DNA of 5,558 nucleotides, from positions 1 to 5,558 of the forward strand of contig CBIHPC010000372.1 of the NCBI GenBank assembly GCA_966211305.1, in the 5' to 3' direction. The stretch's first letter is position 1; every line of letters starts with the position of its first letter. Source of the stretch: Niastella sp966211305 (GTDB taxonomy: Bacteria > Bacteroidota > Bacteroidia > Chitinophagales > Chitinophagaceae). Shown here piece by piece: positions 1 through 5,558 of this stretch. Under the pieces are notes generated by a model. It was not told where the DNA came from and did not search any database. It saw nothing but the letters and a program-made list of their open reading frames with translations. A program made the position numbers and the translations under genes.

Positions 1-340
1 TATACTGAAAATGTATTTTTATACCGTTCACATCGGCAATGTATTGGGGGTATTTATTGAGCAACGACTCGTGTTTGCGCCAGTCGTATTCCGTTTGCCA
101 GTAGTGAACCAGGTTTTTCAGGTATGCTTCACTGGTGCCAAAGGTCCAGCCGGCGCCATCTGCTTCGCCCGGCCACCGGGTATTTTGCAAACGATATTTC
201 AGATCATCCAATACCTGTTGGGAAACCGTTACCTTGAATTCCGTTACATTCTTCATTGCTGATATTTTTTTTGTTTGGGAATAAGCGTTGCTTATGTGTA
301 TCATAAGCAGTACTGAAATGACAGCGGGCAGCTTTTTCAT
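1..340 (-). CDS. Secreted epoxide hydrolase-like alpha/beta hydrolase, 5' part (3' end outside the window)
   Basis: The first 113 codons of a hydrolase are visible, reading leftwards from an ATG at 340. An in-frame TAA three codons upstream makes this the furthest possible ATG. Residues 1-21 look like a Sec signal peptide: KK at positions 2-3, a hydrophobic stretch over residues 4-16, and a likely cut after A-Y-S (19-21). Residues about 33-113 match the epoxide hydrolase N-terminal (EHN) domain, with the hallmarks TRWP (54-57), GW-x-x-G (64-68), YLK-x-L-x-x-YW (73-81), YDWRK (85-89), LN-x-x-PQY (94-100) and NGIKIHF (105-111). EHN precedes an alpha/beta-hydrolase domain that opens epoxides through a nucleophilic Asp; that domain lies beyond the left edge, so activity cannot be judged. 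A second ATG at 256 (residue 29) would give a cytoplasmic form, but the well-formed signal peptide favours 340. The gene lies just downstream of an AraC-type regulator on the same strand, which may control it. Family is fairly certain, substrate unknown. Confidence 0.85.
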   Translation of the reverse strand, partial: MKKLPAVISVLLMIHISNAYSQTKKISAMKNVTEFKVTVSQQVLDDLKYRLQNTRWPGEADGAGWTFGTSEAYLKNLVHYWQTEYDWRKHESLLNKYPQYIADVNGIKIHFQY

Positions 341-362
341 TAATTCTTATTGGTTGTGGCAA

Positions 363-370
363 CAAAGCTA
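363..370 (-). promoter_or_regulatory. Candidate -7 element (TAGCTTTG) for the hydrolase gene
   Basis: On the minus strand TAGCTTTG fits the Bacteroidota -7 consensus TAnnTTTG exactly and ends 22 bases before the hydrolase ATG at 340. A well-placed -33 TTG is not obvious: TTG words lie 14 and 26 bases upstream of the element, against a usual spacer near 19. This could mean a weak, activator-dependent promoter, which would suit the neighbouring AraC regulator. The role is inferred from motif and position only. Confidence 0.4.
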
Positions 371-379
371 TGCCTTCGG

Positions 380-395
380 CAAGCCAACCGGCTTG
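380..395. repeat. Short inverted repeat upstream of the hydrolase -7 element
   Basis: CAAGCC-AACC-GGCTTG is a perfect 6-bp stem with a 4-base loop. With one mismatch the arms extend to 8 bases on each side. It lies 10 bases upstream (in transcription sense) of the candidate -7 element, in the -10 to -33 interval, so it could be an operator. It could also be a weak 3' hairpin of the regulator transcript, but no run of T follows it, so an intrinsic terminator is unlikely. Confidence 0.35.
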
Positions 396-405
396 TCAAC
401 TTTTC

Positions 406-422
406 GGTATAAATGGTATAAA
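406..422. repeat. Tandem direct repeat GGTATAAA-t-GGTATAAA between regulator and hydrolase
   Basis: Two identical 8-base words (406-413 and 415-422) repeat with a 9-base period. On the minus strand they read TTTATACC twice. They sit 36 bases or more upstream of the candidate hydrolase -7 element, where an activator would bind. AraC-type proteins often bind direct repeats, but usually about 21 bases apart, so the 9-base period is not a textbook match. The same word is not present in the region upstream of the regulator itself. Confidence 0.3.
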
Positions 423-459
423 CTTCGGTTTCTTAAGCTCCTGATCAGCAATGTTTCGT

Positions 460-1329
460 TTATCCTTTGCGGTATTGGGCAGGTGTATTTTGCGTTTGCT
501 TTTTAAATGACTTCGTAAAATGGGATGCATCTTCAAAACCTAAACAATGGCATATTTCCTGAATTGACATAGTGGTTTGCCTTAGCAGACTTTTGGCTTC
601 CATCATCACAAATTCGTCGATGAAGTTTTTGGCCGACTTCCCTAACTCTACCTGTAAAACCTCGCTCAGGTATTTAGGGGTGATATTCAATTTACCGGCA
701 TAGAAAGACACTTCCTTGTTCCGGATGAAGTGCTCGCCCACCAGTTTCCTGAATTCCTGCGTAATTTCTTCCCGCCTCGAAACAACCGCGTTCTTTGGCC
801 TGCCTTTATGAATGGAATGAAAAGTATTGGCTAATGAGAGCAGCGAGTAAACGATTCCGGGGATGGTTTCTTTGTCGTCTTTCAGCACTTTGAGCAAATC
901 AAACAGGGCTTTCATCTTATTTACCTGTTCTTCTGTCAACTGTATAACATGGTTGCCACCATGAAAAAAGAACGACAGGGAATTTAAAAAAGTCTTGGCG
1001 TGCATGCCCTCAAATAACGCTTCTGTAAAGTATACGGTATCGTGTTCTGCCGTATAGTTGCCTGTCCATTGGCAAACCATTCCGGGGCCAACCGTAGTAA
1101 GGCTGTGAGATCTTAGCGTATAATCCGTACTGCCGATCTTGAAAATATCTCCTTTACCTGTATAGGTAATTCCCAATCCATAAGCGAATGTTCTGAAAGG
1201 AAAATTAACGTGTGCGTTTTGATAGGTATGGCTATCGGCTAAAAAAAATGGCAGGTTAAAGCTATGGGCATTCTGGTGTTTGAGGTACTCGTACAGGTTG
1301 AATGATTTCAGGTTGTATTTTTTCTGCAT
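460..1329 (-). CDS. AraC/XylS-family transcriptional regulator
   Basis: A 289-residue cytoplasmic DNA-binding regulator of usual AraC-family length. The N-terminal half (about residues 20-130) looks like a cupin-type sensor domain, with beta-rich segments such as GITYTGKGDIFKIG and a TVGPGMVCQW stretch. The C-terminal part (about 190-288) is the AraC DNA-binding domain with two helix-turn-helix units. The first lies around 206-230 (containing YAGKLNITPKYLSEVL). The second lies around 254-280, with the family signature IQEICHCLGFEDASHFTKSFKK and a final TPAQYRK. I chose the ATG at 1329 because AAAGAG lies six bases before it; a GTG at 1368 would add 13 residues without a ribosome binding site. 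The stop is TAA at 460-462. It faces away from the protease gene and lies 119 bases upstream of the epoxide hydrolase-like gene on the same strand, so control of that hydrolase is the simplest guess. The ligand is unknown. Confidence 0.9.
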   Translation of the reverse strand: MQKKYNLKSFNLYEYLKHQNAHSFNLPFFLADSHTYQNAHVNFPFRTFAYGLGITYTGKGDIFKIGSTDYTLRSHSLTTVGPGMVCQWTGNYTAEHDTVYFTEALFEGMHAKTFLNSLSFFFHGGNHVIQLTEEQVNKMKALFDLLKVLKDDKETIPGIVYSLLSLANTFHSIHKGRPKNAVVSRREEITQEFRKLVGEHFIRNKEVSFYAGKLNITPKYLSEVLQVELGKSAKNFIDEFVMMEAKSLLRQTTMSIQEICHCLGFEDASHFTKSFKKQTQNTPAQYRKG

Positions 1330-1367
1330 ATGAATCTCTTTGGTCGGAATGACTTTATAAGCAACCA

Positions 1368-1415
1368 CTGGTCAATATTATGGTTATTTTCCTTTCTGAC
1401 CGAATTCCCTGACCG
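1368..1415. promoter_or_regulatory. Repeated CTGACCG / GGTCA words in the divergent intergenic region
   Basis: CTGACCG occurs twice in direct orientation at 1396-1402 and 1409-1415 (13-base period, spacer AATTCC). A third, inverted copy of the core, CTGGTCA, lies at 1368-1374. GGTCA (1370-1374) and TGACC (1397-1401) thus form an inverted repeat with 22 bases between. The cluster sits between the regulator gene and the protease gene and could be an operator serving either, for instance for autoregulation. On the minus strand TAATATTG (1380-1373) is a one-mismatch match to the -7 consensus for the regulator. Function is inferred from the repetition and position alone. Confidence 0.35.
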
Positions 1416-1477
1416 GAAACCGGGCATTTTTGTGCAGATGCTATCCTGGCATTTACCGTTCAGTTGTTGGCCCGTCT

Positions 1478-1511
1478 TTTGCCAATAAACGGCAAGATCA
1501 AAATACGTTAC
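1478..1511 (+). promoter_or_regulatory. Weak candidate promoter for the protease gene
   Basis: TTTG at 1478-1481 and TACGTTAC at 1504-1511 (loosely TAnnTTTG, with TT but not TTTG) are 22 bases apart. Transcription would then begin only a few bases before the ATG at 1520, giving an almost leaderless mRNA or use of the ATG at 1532. The spacer contains a 5-bp inverted repeat, TTGCC (1479-1483) and GGCAA (1491-1495). The match is poor and the promoter may lie further upstream. Confidence 0.2.
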
Positions 1512-1519
1512 CCTGTTTA

Positions 1520-4500
1520 ATGACCATCCCTATGTTAAAAAGCCTGATGCTGCTAGCTGCGCTATTATCTGTACTGCCGTTGATCACCAGTGGGCAGGGT
1601 TTCCCTGTAACTGTACGTTCCTGCGGTTCCGAAAGAAGGGCAGAACAGTTGAGAAAAGATCCGTCGTGGCTAGCAAAAGAGCGGGCCATCAATCAGCTTA
1701 TACTGCAAAAACATAATATGAGCGCAGGCGCGGCGCCGCCCGGCATCGTTACACTGCCTGTAGTTTTTCATATAATAAATGAAGACCCGAATGCTTATAC
1801 CGATGCCGCTGTTGCCCAGGCGGTTCAGGACCTGAATGACGCTTATAGCGCATCAGGCGCTTTTGCCGGTGGGCGTACCGATACAAAGATCCGCTTCTGC
1901 CTGGCCAAAACGGCTCCTGACGGCGGCCGTACGACCGGCATTCTTCGAACCCACTCTTATCTTTCAGATTTCGATTATGATATGGAAGCGGATGAGGTCG
2001 TTGCGCTGGGAGCGTGGGACCGGAAACGTTACATCAATATCTGGGTGGTGTCTGCCATCAGGTCGGAATATATGCAGGACTTCGAGTGTGGCAAATGGAC
2101 CCGCCTTGTAATGGGCGGATATGCCAGTGCCGGCGGGGATGTAGTAGTGGCCGGCCTCGGCGTTGACCTGCTTGCACATGAAATGGGACACTATCTCAGC
2201 CTTGCTCATACATTTGCGGCCCGTGACTGCAGGAACAATAACTGTTTAACCGACGGCGACATGGTTTGTGACACGCCGCCGGAAAGAACGATCACCGGCG
2301 GCTATGCCTGCAGTTCACCTGAAAACTCATGCGACACCGACTCTCTTTCCGGCTTTACAACCGATGTGCCTGACCTGCCGGATAATTTTATGGATTATGG
2401 TTCCGGAGCGGGCTGTATCCTCGGCTTCACACCAGGGCAGGCGGAAAGAATGCACAATTTTATTGCCACCTCTTTACCGCTGATGATCAATAGTACCGTT
2501 TGTAATGATCCCTGCGGCGCCGCCGTATCGGCAGGTTTCACCCGCGATAAAGCATATCCCGTAGCAGGTGATGTAGTGAATTTTACCGCTGCTGCCGGCG
2601 CCGGGCAAACCCTGCAATGGCTGGTAGATGGTACAGCGGCCGGCACGGGGCCAACCTTAAGCCTTACCGTAGCCGAAAAAAGAACGTACGTGCTTGAATT
2701 ACGGGTAACCGATAATGCAAGCGGCTGCCATGCCACCACTACCGATGCCATGGCCGTGAGTTGTGGGGTAGTGGCGCGGTTTTATCCCGACAAGCGAAAG
2801 ATCGCTTCCAAAGACGGAATTGAAACCGATCATATTGTATTTACCAACCGGAGTCGCAATGCAACTTCCTGGAAATGGTTGATGAGTAACGACAAAGGCA
2901 TGGCGGAACAGGTGGTGAGCACGGATGAGCAGCTTGATTATTTATTTAAAATTCCCGGTACATATAAAGTGCGGCTGTATGCAACCAATGGCAGCTGTGA
3001 AGACACTACGAACGCTGTCACCATTGTGGTGGACGACCCAACGGCCGATGGCGTAGTATACGTGGGAAAGGTGTATTGTTATCAGCAGAATAAGGTAAGG
3101 GTAGAGCTCTGGTTTCAGAATAGAGGATATGTGACCATTCCGAAAAATACCCCGGTGTCTTTTTACGATGATGACCCCCGTACCGGTAAAGGAAATTTGC
3201 TGGGAAGCCCGTTCCTGTTACCAACCGACCTTCCCGGCAAATGTGTTTCTTATTTGTATACCACTACCGTTGATGTTGGCCGCGAATACCTGGATACACT
3301 GGTGACAGTGTTCAATGATAACGGCAGCACCATTCCGTTGAACCTGCCGAATACCGGTTTGCCCGAAGTGACTTTCAATAATAACATCAATATCAGGAAG
3401 GATATCAGGTTCCGTGCATCCCTTGATCCGGGTAATTATACGTTGCAGCCAACGGAGCAGGTGGCGCTGGAGCCGGTGGCGGAAAGCGGCGGCGACATCT
3501 CAAATGTAACCTGGCAGGCTTCGCCGTACCTGGGTTGTACCAATTGTATCAATACGACGTTTACCGCGCCTTATCGCCAGGATACCCTTACATCGGTAAA
3601 GGCCCGGGCCTATACCCGATACGGTTGTTACAGCGATGTGGAAGCCACGATACACATTCCGGTGGTAGACGATTATACCATAACGTTAAATAAAGTGGAT
3701 TGCGCCCTTACCGATGGTGTGCATCTTGAATTTTCGCTCTGTAACGGCTACCAACAGGGGAATATACCAGCTTCACTTTCCGTGGATTTCTACGACCGTT
3801 CTCCCGCTGATGCCGCTGCGGTAAAACTGGGTAACACTTTTCTTACGCCTTCGGCTTCTGGCGGTGCCTGCGGTAGTTATGTACAGGATCTCCTGAAGCC
3901 CGCAACAGGGAAGGTGTTTGCAGTGGTAAATAAAGACCGTACGGCATACCCGCCGGCAACCGGTTTGAACGAAGTAATGTATGACAATAACACGCATAAT
4001 ATCGATTATATACCGCCGGTTTTAACGGTTTATCCAATCGATACGACGGTGTACCGTAAAGACCCTTTCAATCCTTCTTATAATGTAACGGGTTTTACGC
4101 CCACCGCTATTCAATGGAACAGCAGCAGTGGGTATACGCTAAGTTGTACCAGTTGTGCTTCGCCGGAAGCAGCCATGCTCGACAGCGGAATGATCAGCCT
4201 GCAACTGACCAATCAGTATGGTTGCGTATTGAATGGACAAACCTATGTGCATATTTTTCCGCCCGATATTACGGTAGAATTGTTATCGGCGGATTGCTAC
4301 GATAATGAACATATCGTGGCAAAGTTCAAAGTGTGTATGAATAATGGGTATGATACTGTTTATCAGCATATACCCGTAACGTTTTTCAATGGCGATCCCG
4401 ATGATCAGCAAACGATCCTGCTGTCGCCTTCATATACAACGCCTGCACCTCAGCCCGGTGCATGCCGTGAATTCACCCATACATTTAGTACGCCCGTTAC

Positions 4501-5125
4501 TGGAAAGTTAGTGGCGGTGGTAAATGCAGGATCTGTATTTAAGGAAACAAATTTCTCCAACAACAGCAGCAACCTGCATTATGAACCCTTTACTGTAACG
4601 GCAACGCCGGCGGTAATTTCGGTGCCGAGGCAAACGGCTGTAACACTGCATACAACCACGGGTGGGGGCGTTGCCGGTAAGTATTTGTGGGCGCCGCTGC
4701 CGGGGCTTTCCTGCGCCGGTTGCGCTGCACCGGTAATGACGGCAACAGCTTCCATGAAGTACCAGGTAACCGCTACCAACGAATATTTTTGTACAGATAC
4801 TGCTACGGTAGATATAAAGACATTCATACACGCTCCCTCCGCCATGCCCAACGCATTTTCGCCCAATGGCGATGGCAAAAATGACTATTTATATGTAATT
4901 GGCGGGGCCGACATCAAAAAGGTAAAGAACCTGTCGGTATTCAACCGGTACGGGCAGAAGATCTTCGAGACGCTGAACGCTCCCGCGAATGACCGCAAAT
5001 ATGGCTGGGATGGAACGGTGAATGGAAAAAAGGCCGAACAGGGCACGTATGTATATTTTGCTACATTGGAATTTATGGATGGTACGGTGCAGGTAATAAA
5101 AGGCGCCGTCGTACTGGTTCGTTAG
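1520..5125 (+). CDS. Secreted M43-family (cytophagalysin/pappalysin-like) metalloprotease with PKD and CARDB-like repeats and a C-terminal type IX secretion sorting domain
   Basis: A 1201-residue secreted zinc endopeptidase. Residues 1-25 form a signal peptide. Residues 26-76 are a propeptide with R-S-C-G-S at 33-37, where C35 could be a cysteine switch as in related zymogens. The M43 catalytic domain spans about 77-325: HEMGHYLSLAH (220-230) supplies three zinc-binding His and catalytic E221, GD-x-V-C-DTPPE follows at 246-255, and NFMDY (289-293) is the Met-turn. Position 227 is Ser where the metzincin motif usually has Gly. Two PKD-like domains follow (about 336-415 and 417-506), then three tandem units of a CARDB-like domain (512-631, 719-833, 916-1023) plus an Ig/PKD-like domain (632-717, 834-915, 1024-1103). 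Residues about 1107-1201 (PNAFSPNGDGKND, FNRYGQ, GWDG, GTYVY) are a CHU_C domain, which directs type IX secretion and surface attachment or release. The ATG at 1520 was chosen; 1532 is equally possible, and a TTG at 1430 would bury the signal peptide. The protease probably degrades external protein; its substrate is unknown. Confidence 0.93.
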   Translation: MTIPMLKSLMLLAALLSVLPLITSGQGFPVTVRSCGSERRAEQLRKDPSWLAKERAINQLILQKHNMSAGAAPPGIVTLPVVFHIINEDPNAYTDAAVAQAVQDLNDAYSASGAFAGGRTDTKIRFCLAKTAPDGGRTTGILRTHSYLSDFDYDMEADEVVALGAWDRKRYINIWVVSAIRSEYMQDFECGKWTRLVMGGYASAGGDVVVAGLGVDLLAHEMGHYLSLAHTFAARDCRNNNCLTDGDMVCDTPPERTITGGYACSSPENSCDTDSLSGFTTDVPDLPDNFMDYGSGAGCILGFTPGQAERMHNFIATSLPLMINSTVCNDPCGAAVSAGFTRDKAYPVAGDVVNFTAAAGAGQTLQWLVDGTAAGTGPTLSLTVAEKRTYVLELRVTDNASGCHATTTDAMAVSCGVVARFYPDKRKIASKDGIETDHIVFTNRSRNATSWKWLMSNDKGMAEQVVSTDEQLDYLFKIPGTYKVRLYATNGSCEDTTNAVTIVVDDPTADGVVYVGKVYCYQQNKVRVELWFQNRGYVTIPKNTPVSFYDDDPRTGKGNLLGSPFLLPTDLPGKCVSYLYTTTVDVGREYLDTLVTVFNDNGSTIPLNLPNTGLPEVTFNNNINIRKDIRFRASLDPGNYTLQPTEQVALEPVAESGGDISNVTWQASPYLGCTNCINTTFTAPYRQDTLTSVKARAYTRYGCYSDVEATIHIPVVDDYTITLNKVDCALTDGVHLEFSLCNGYQQGNIPASLSVDFYDRSPADAAAVKLGNTFLTPSASGGACGSYVQDLLKPATGKVFAVVNKDRTAYPPATGLNEVMYDNNTHNIDYIPPVLTVYPIDTTVYRKDPFNPSYNVTGFTPTAIQWNSSSGYTLSCTSCASPEAAMLDSGMISLQLTNQYGCVLNGQTYVHIFPPDITVELLSADCYDNEHIVAKFKVCMNNGYDTVYQHIPVTFFNGDPDDQQTILLSPSYTTPAPQPGACREFTHTFSTPVTGKLVAVVNAGSVFKETNFSNNSSNLHYEPFTVTATPAVISVPRQTAVTLHTTTGGGVAGKYLWAPLPGLSCAGCAAPVMTATASMKYQVTATNEYFCTDTATVDIKTFIHAPSAMPNAFSPNGDGKNDYLYVIGGADIKKVKNLSVFNRYGQKIFETLNAPANDRKYGWDGTVNGKKAEQGTYVYFATLEFMDGTVQVIKGAVVLVR
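3053..4828 (+). repeat. Threefold protein-level repeat (CARDB-like + cysteine-rich Ig/PKD-like) within the protease
   Basis: Three successive units of roughly 190-205 residues can be aligned by eye. Each CARDB-like half has an early Cys (C520, C728, C926), a FYD/FFN-x-x-P turn (548-553, 757-762, 955-960), a second Cys in a G-x-C or G-A-C context (C575, C784, C982) and an E-x4-NN end (E616, E818, E1009). Each Ig/PKD-like half has a W followed by C-x-x-C (C673/C676, C876/C879, C1065/C1068) and a final aromatic-x-C or Y-G-C (C703, C902, C1091). The copies are clearly diverged and no long identical DNA stretch is evident, so the duplication is old. They probably form an extended stalk or substrate-binding region between protease and anchor. 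Confidence 0.8.
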
Positions 5126-5146
5126 GCTTATTCACTTACTATAAAC

Positions 5147-5179
5147 AAAGCCGTCTTCCGGTTAGGAAGGCGGCTTTTG
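5147..5179 (+). terminator. Intrinsic terminator of the protease gene
   Basis: A 13-bp stem, AAAGCCGTCTTCC (5147-5159) pairing with GGAAGGCGGCTTT (5165-5177), has one T-G wobble and a GGTTA loop. It begins 21 bases after the protease stop. The T tract is only four bases, partly inside the stem, so termination may be less than complete, but stem strength and position are convincing. It separates the protease from the downstream lipoprotein gene. Confidence 0.85.
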
Positions 5180-5467
5180 CATGTACATGATCACGAATAT
5201 TAAGGTTTTTCTATTATTCCTGCCCCAATGCCTCTTTTTTTTGAAAATTTTTTAAAATATCGGTTTGCCATGAGTATGTGCTGCCTGCTGAATACTTTAG
5301 CAACAGTGCCGGGTAACCGGTAATAAGAAAATGCGTGTATCCATCTCAGATAAATTCGATAACTTTAAGAAAAGGCGTACACTTCATTCCGGAATCATTC
5401 CATCTCTTTTAATCCGGCTCCATTTTCATTTACACCATATCGTTTTCATTCATCTCAAATCTTTTTT
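5180..5467 (+). promoter_or_regulatory. AT-rich intergenic region upstream of the lipoprotein gene; weak promoter-like elements
   Basis: No convincing gene is seen in these 288 bases. An A/T-rich tract (5234-5260) precedes TCGGTTTG (5260-5267), one mismatch from TAnnTTTG, with TTTG 16 bases upstream (5240-5243); this would give a leader of roughly 195 bases. TAACTTTA at 5360-5367 is another one-mismatch -7 candidate, without a -33 partner. Short repeats closer to the gene are TCATTCC (5384-5390, 5395-5401), TTTTCATT (5423-5430, 5443-5450) and the palindrome ATTCCGGAAT (5386-5395). No Shine-Dalgarno precedes the ATG at 5468. None of these can be assigned a regulator. Confidence 0.3.
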
Positions 5468-5558
5468 ATGAACCGATTAAACCTTACAACAATCGTTCTC
5501 ACGTTGCTAACGATCGCTGCCTGTAAAAAGAGCGTTACAAATGATAAAGAATCTCCTG
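5468..5558 (+). CDS. Putative lipoprotein, N-terminal fragment (cut by the window edge)
   Basis: Thirty codons are visible from the ATG at 5468. Residues 1-18 form a short lipoprotein signal peptide: R3, a hydrophobic core over about 9-18, and the lipobox I-A-A-C with lipidated C19. The mature start, C-K-K-S followed by a polar stretch (TNDKES), resembles many Bacteroidota lipoproteins; acidic residues right after the Cys, typical of the surface-export signal, are not present at +2 to +4, so whether it faces the periplasm or the cell surface is open. The rest lies outside the window and no function can be named. It follows the protease terminator and is probably transcribed on its own. Confidence 0.75.
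   Translation, partial: MNRLNLTTIVLTLLTIAACKKSVTNDKESP

Noticed and set aside
11..262. A plus-strand reading frame of 83 codons at the left edge.
   Set aside because: It is the opposite strand of the EHN domain coding region, which has clear family motifs; the plus-strand translation resembles nothing.
1330..1368. A 13-residue extension of the AraC regulator from a GTG at 1368.
   Set aside because: The ATG at 1329 has AAAGAG at six bases and begins the protein naturally; the extension shows no family features and would overlap the candidate -33/-7 region.
1413..1423. CCGG-AAA-CCGG as a possible hairpin.
   Set aside because: A 4-bp stem with a 3-base loop is too weak and common to call a structure.
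1430..1519. An N-terminal extension of the protease from a TTG at 1430.
   Set aside because: It would place 30 polar residues before a good signal peptide and uses a rare start with no ribosome binding site. The ATGs at 1520 or 1532 give a normal secreted N-terminus.
4508..4878. Two overlapping minus-strand open frames inside the 3' part of the protease gene.
   Set aside because: They lie opposite continuous, well-supported coding sequence for a conserved sorting domain and neighbouring repeat, and show no recognisable features.
5270..5323. A 17-codon open frame that could be a leader peptide before the lipoprotein gene, ending in a CCGG-GTAA-CCGG hairpin.
   Set aside because: No ribosome binding site, a 4-bp stem only, and no attenuator-like alternative structure; a frame this short is expected by chance.

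Overview
The window looks like chromosomal DNA from a member of the Bacteroidota, most likely a Chitinophagaceae-type soil bacterium. The basis is a secreted M43 protease ending in a gliding-motility/type IX secretion (CHU_C, type B sorting) domain, a -7-like TAnnTTTG promoter element, the absence of clear Shine-Dalgarno sequences before most starts, and a lipoprotein start with a 'CKK' N-terminus. The family-level placement is inference.

Layout, left to right. (1) Bases 1-340, minus strand: the 5' part of an epoxide-hydrolase-like alpha/beta hydrolase. Its EHN N-terminal domain is preceded by an in-frame signal peptide, and the gene runs off the left edge. (2) Bases 341-459: a 119-base gap with a TAnnTTTG-like promoter element, a hairpin and a 9-base-period direct repeat. 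(3) Bases 460-1329, minus strand: a complete AraC/XylS-family regulator, same orientation as the hydrolase and upstream of it. (4) Bases 1330-1519: a divergent intergenic region with repeated CTGACCG / GGTCA words. (5) Bases 1520-5125, plus strand: one very large gene for a secreted multidomain metalloprotease. Its order is signal peptide, propeptide with a candidate cysteine switch, M43 (pappalysin/cytophagalysin) catalytic domain, two PKD-like domains, three tandem [CARDB-like + cysteine-containing Ig/PKD-like] units, and a C-terminal CHU_C sorting domain. (6) Bases 5147-5179: a strong hairpin terminator. (7) Bases 5180-5467: an AT-rich intergenic region with weak promoter-like elements and short repeats. 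(8) Bases 5468-5558, plus strand: the start of a lipoprotein gene cut off by the right edge.

The AraC regulator and the hydrolase plausibly form a regulator-target pair. The protease is a separate, divergently transcribed single gene closed by its own terminator, and the lipoprotein starts another unit. I see no mobile element, CRISPR array, RNA gene or defence system. The most distinctive item is the protease, in particular its threefold stalk-like repeat with a regular cysteine pattern; its parts are known families, but the arrangement deserves a look.
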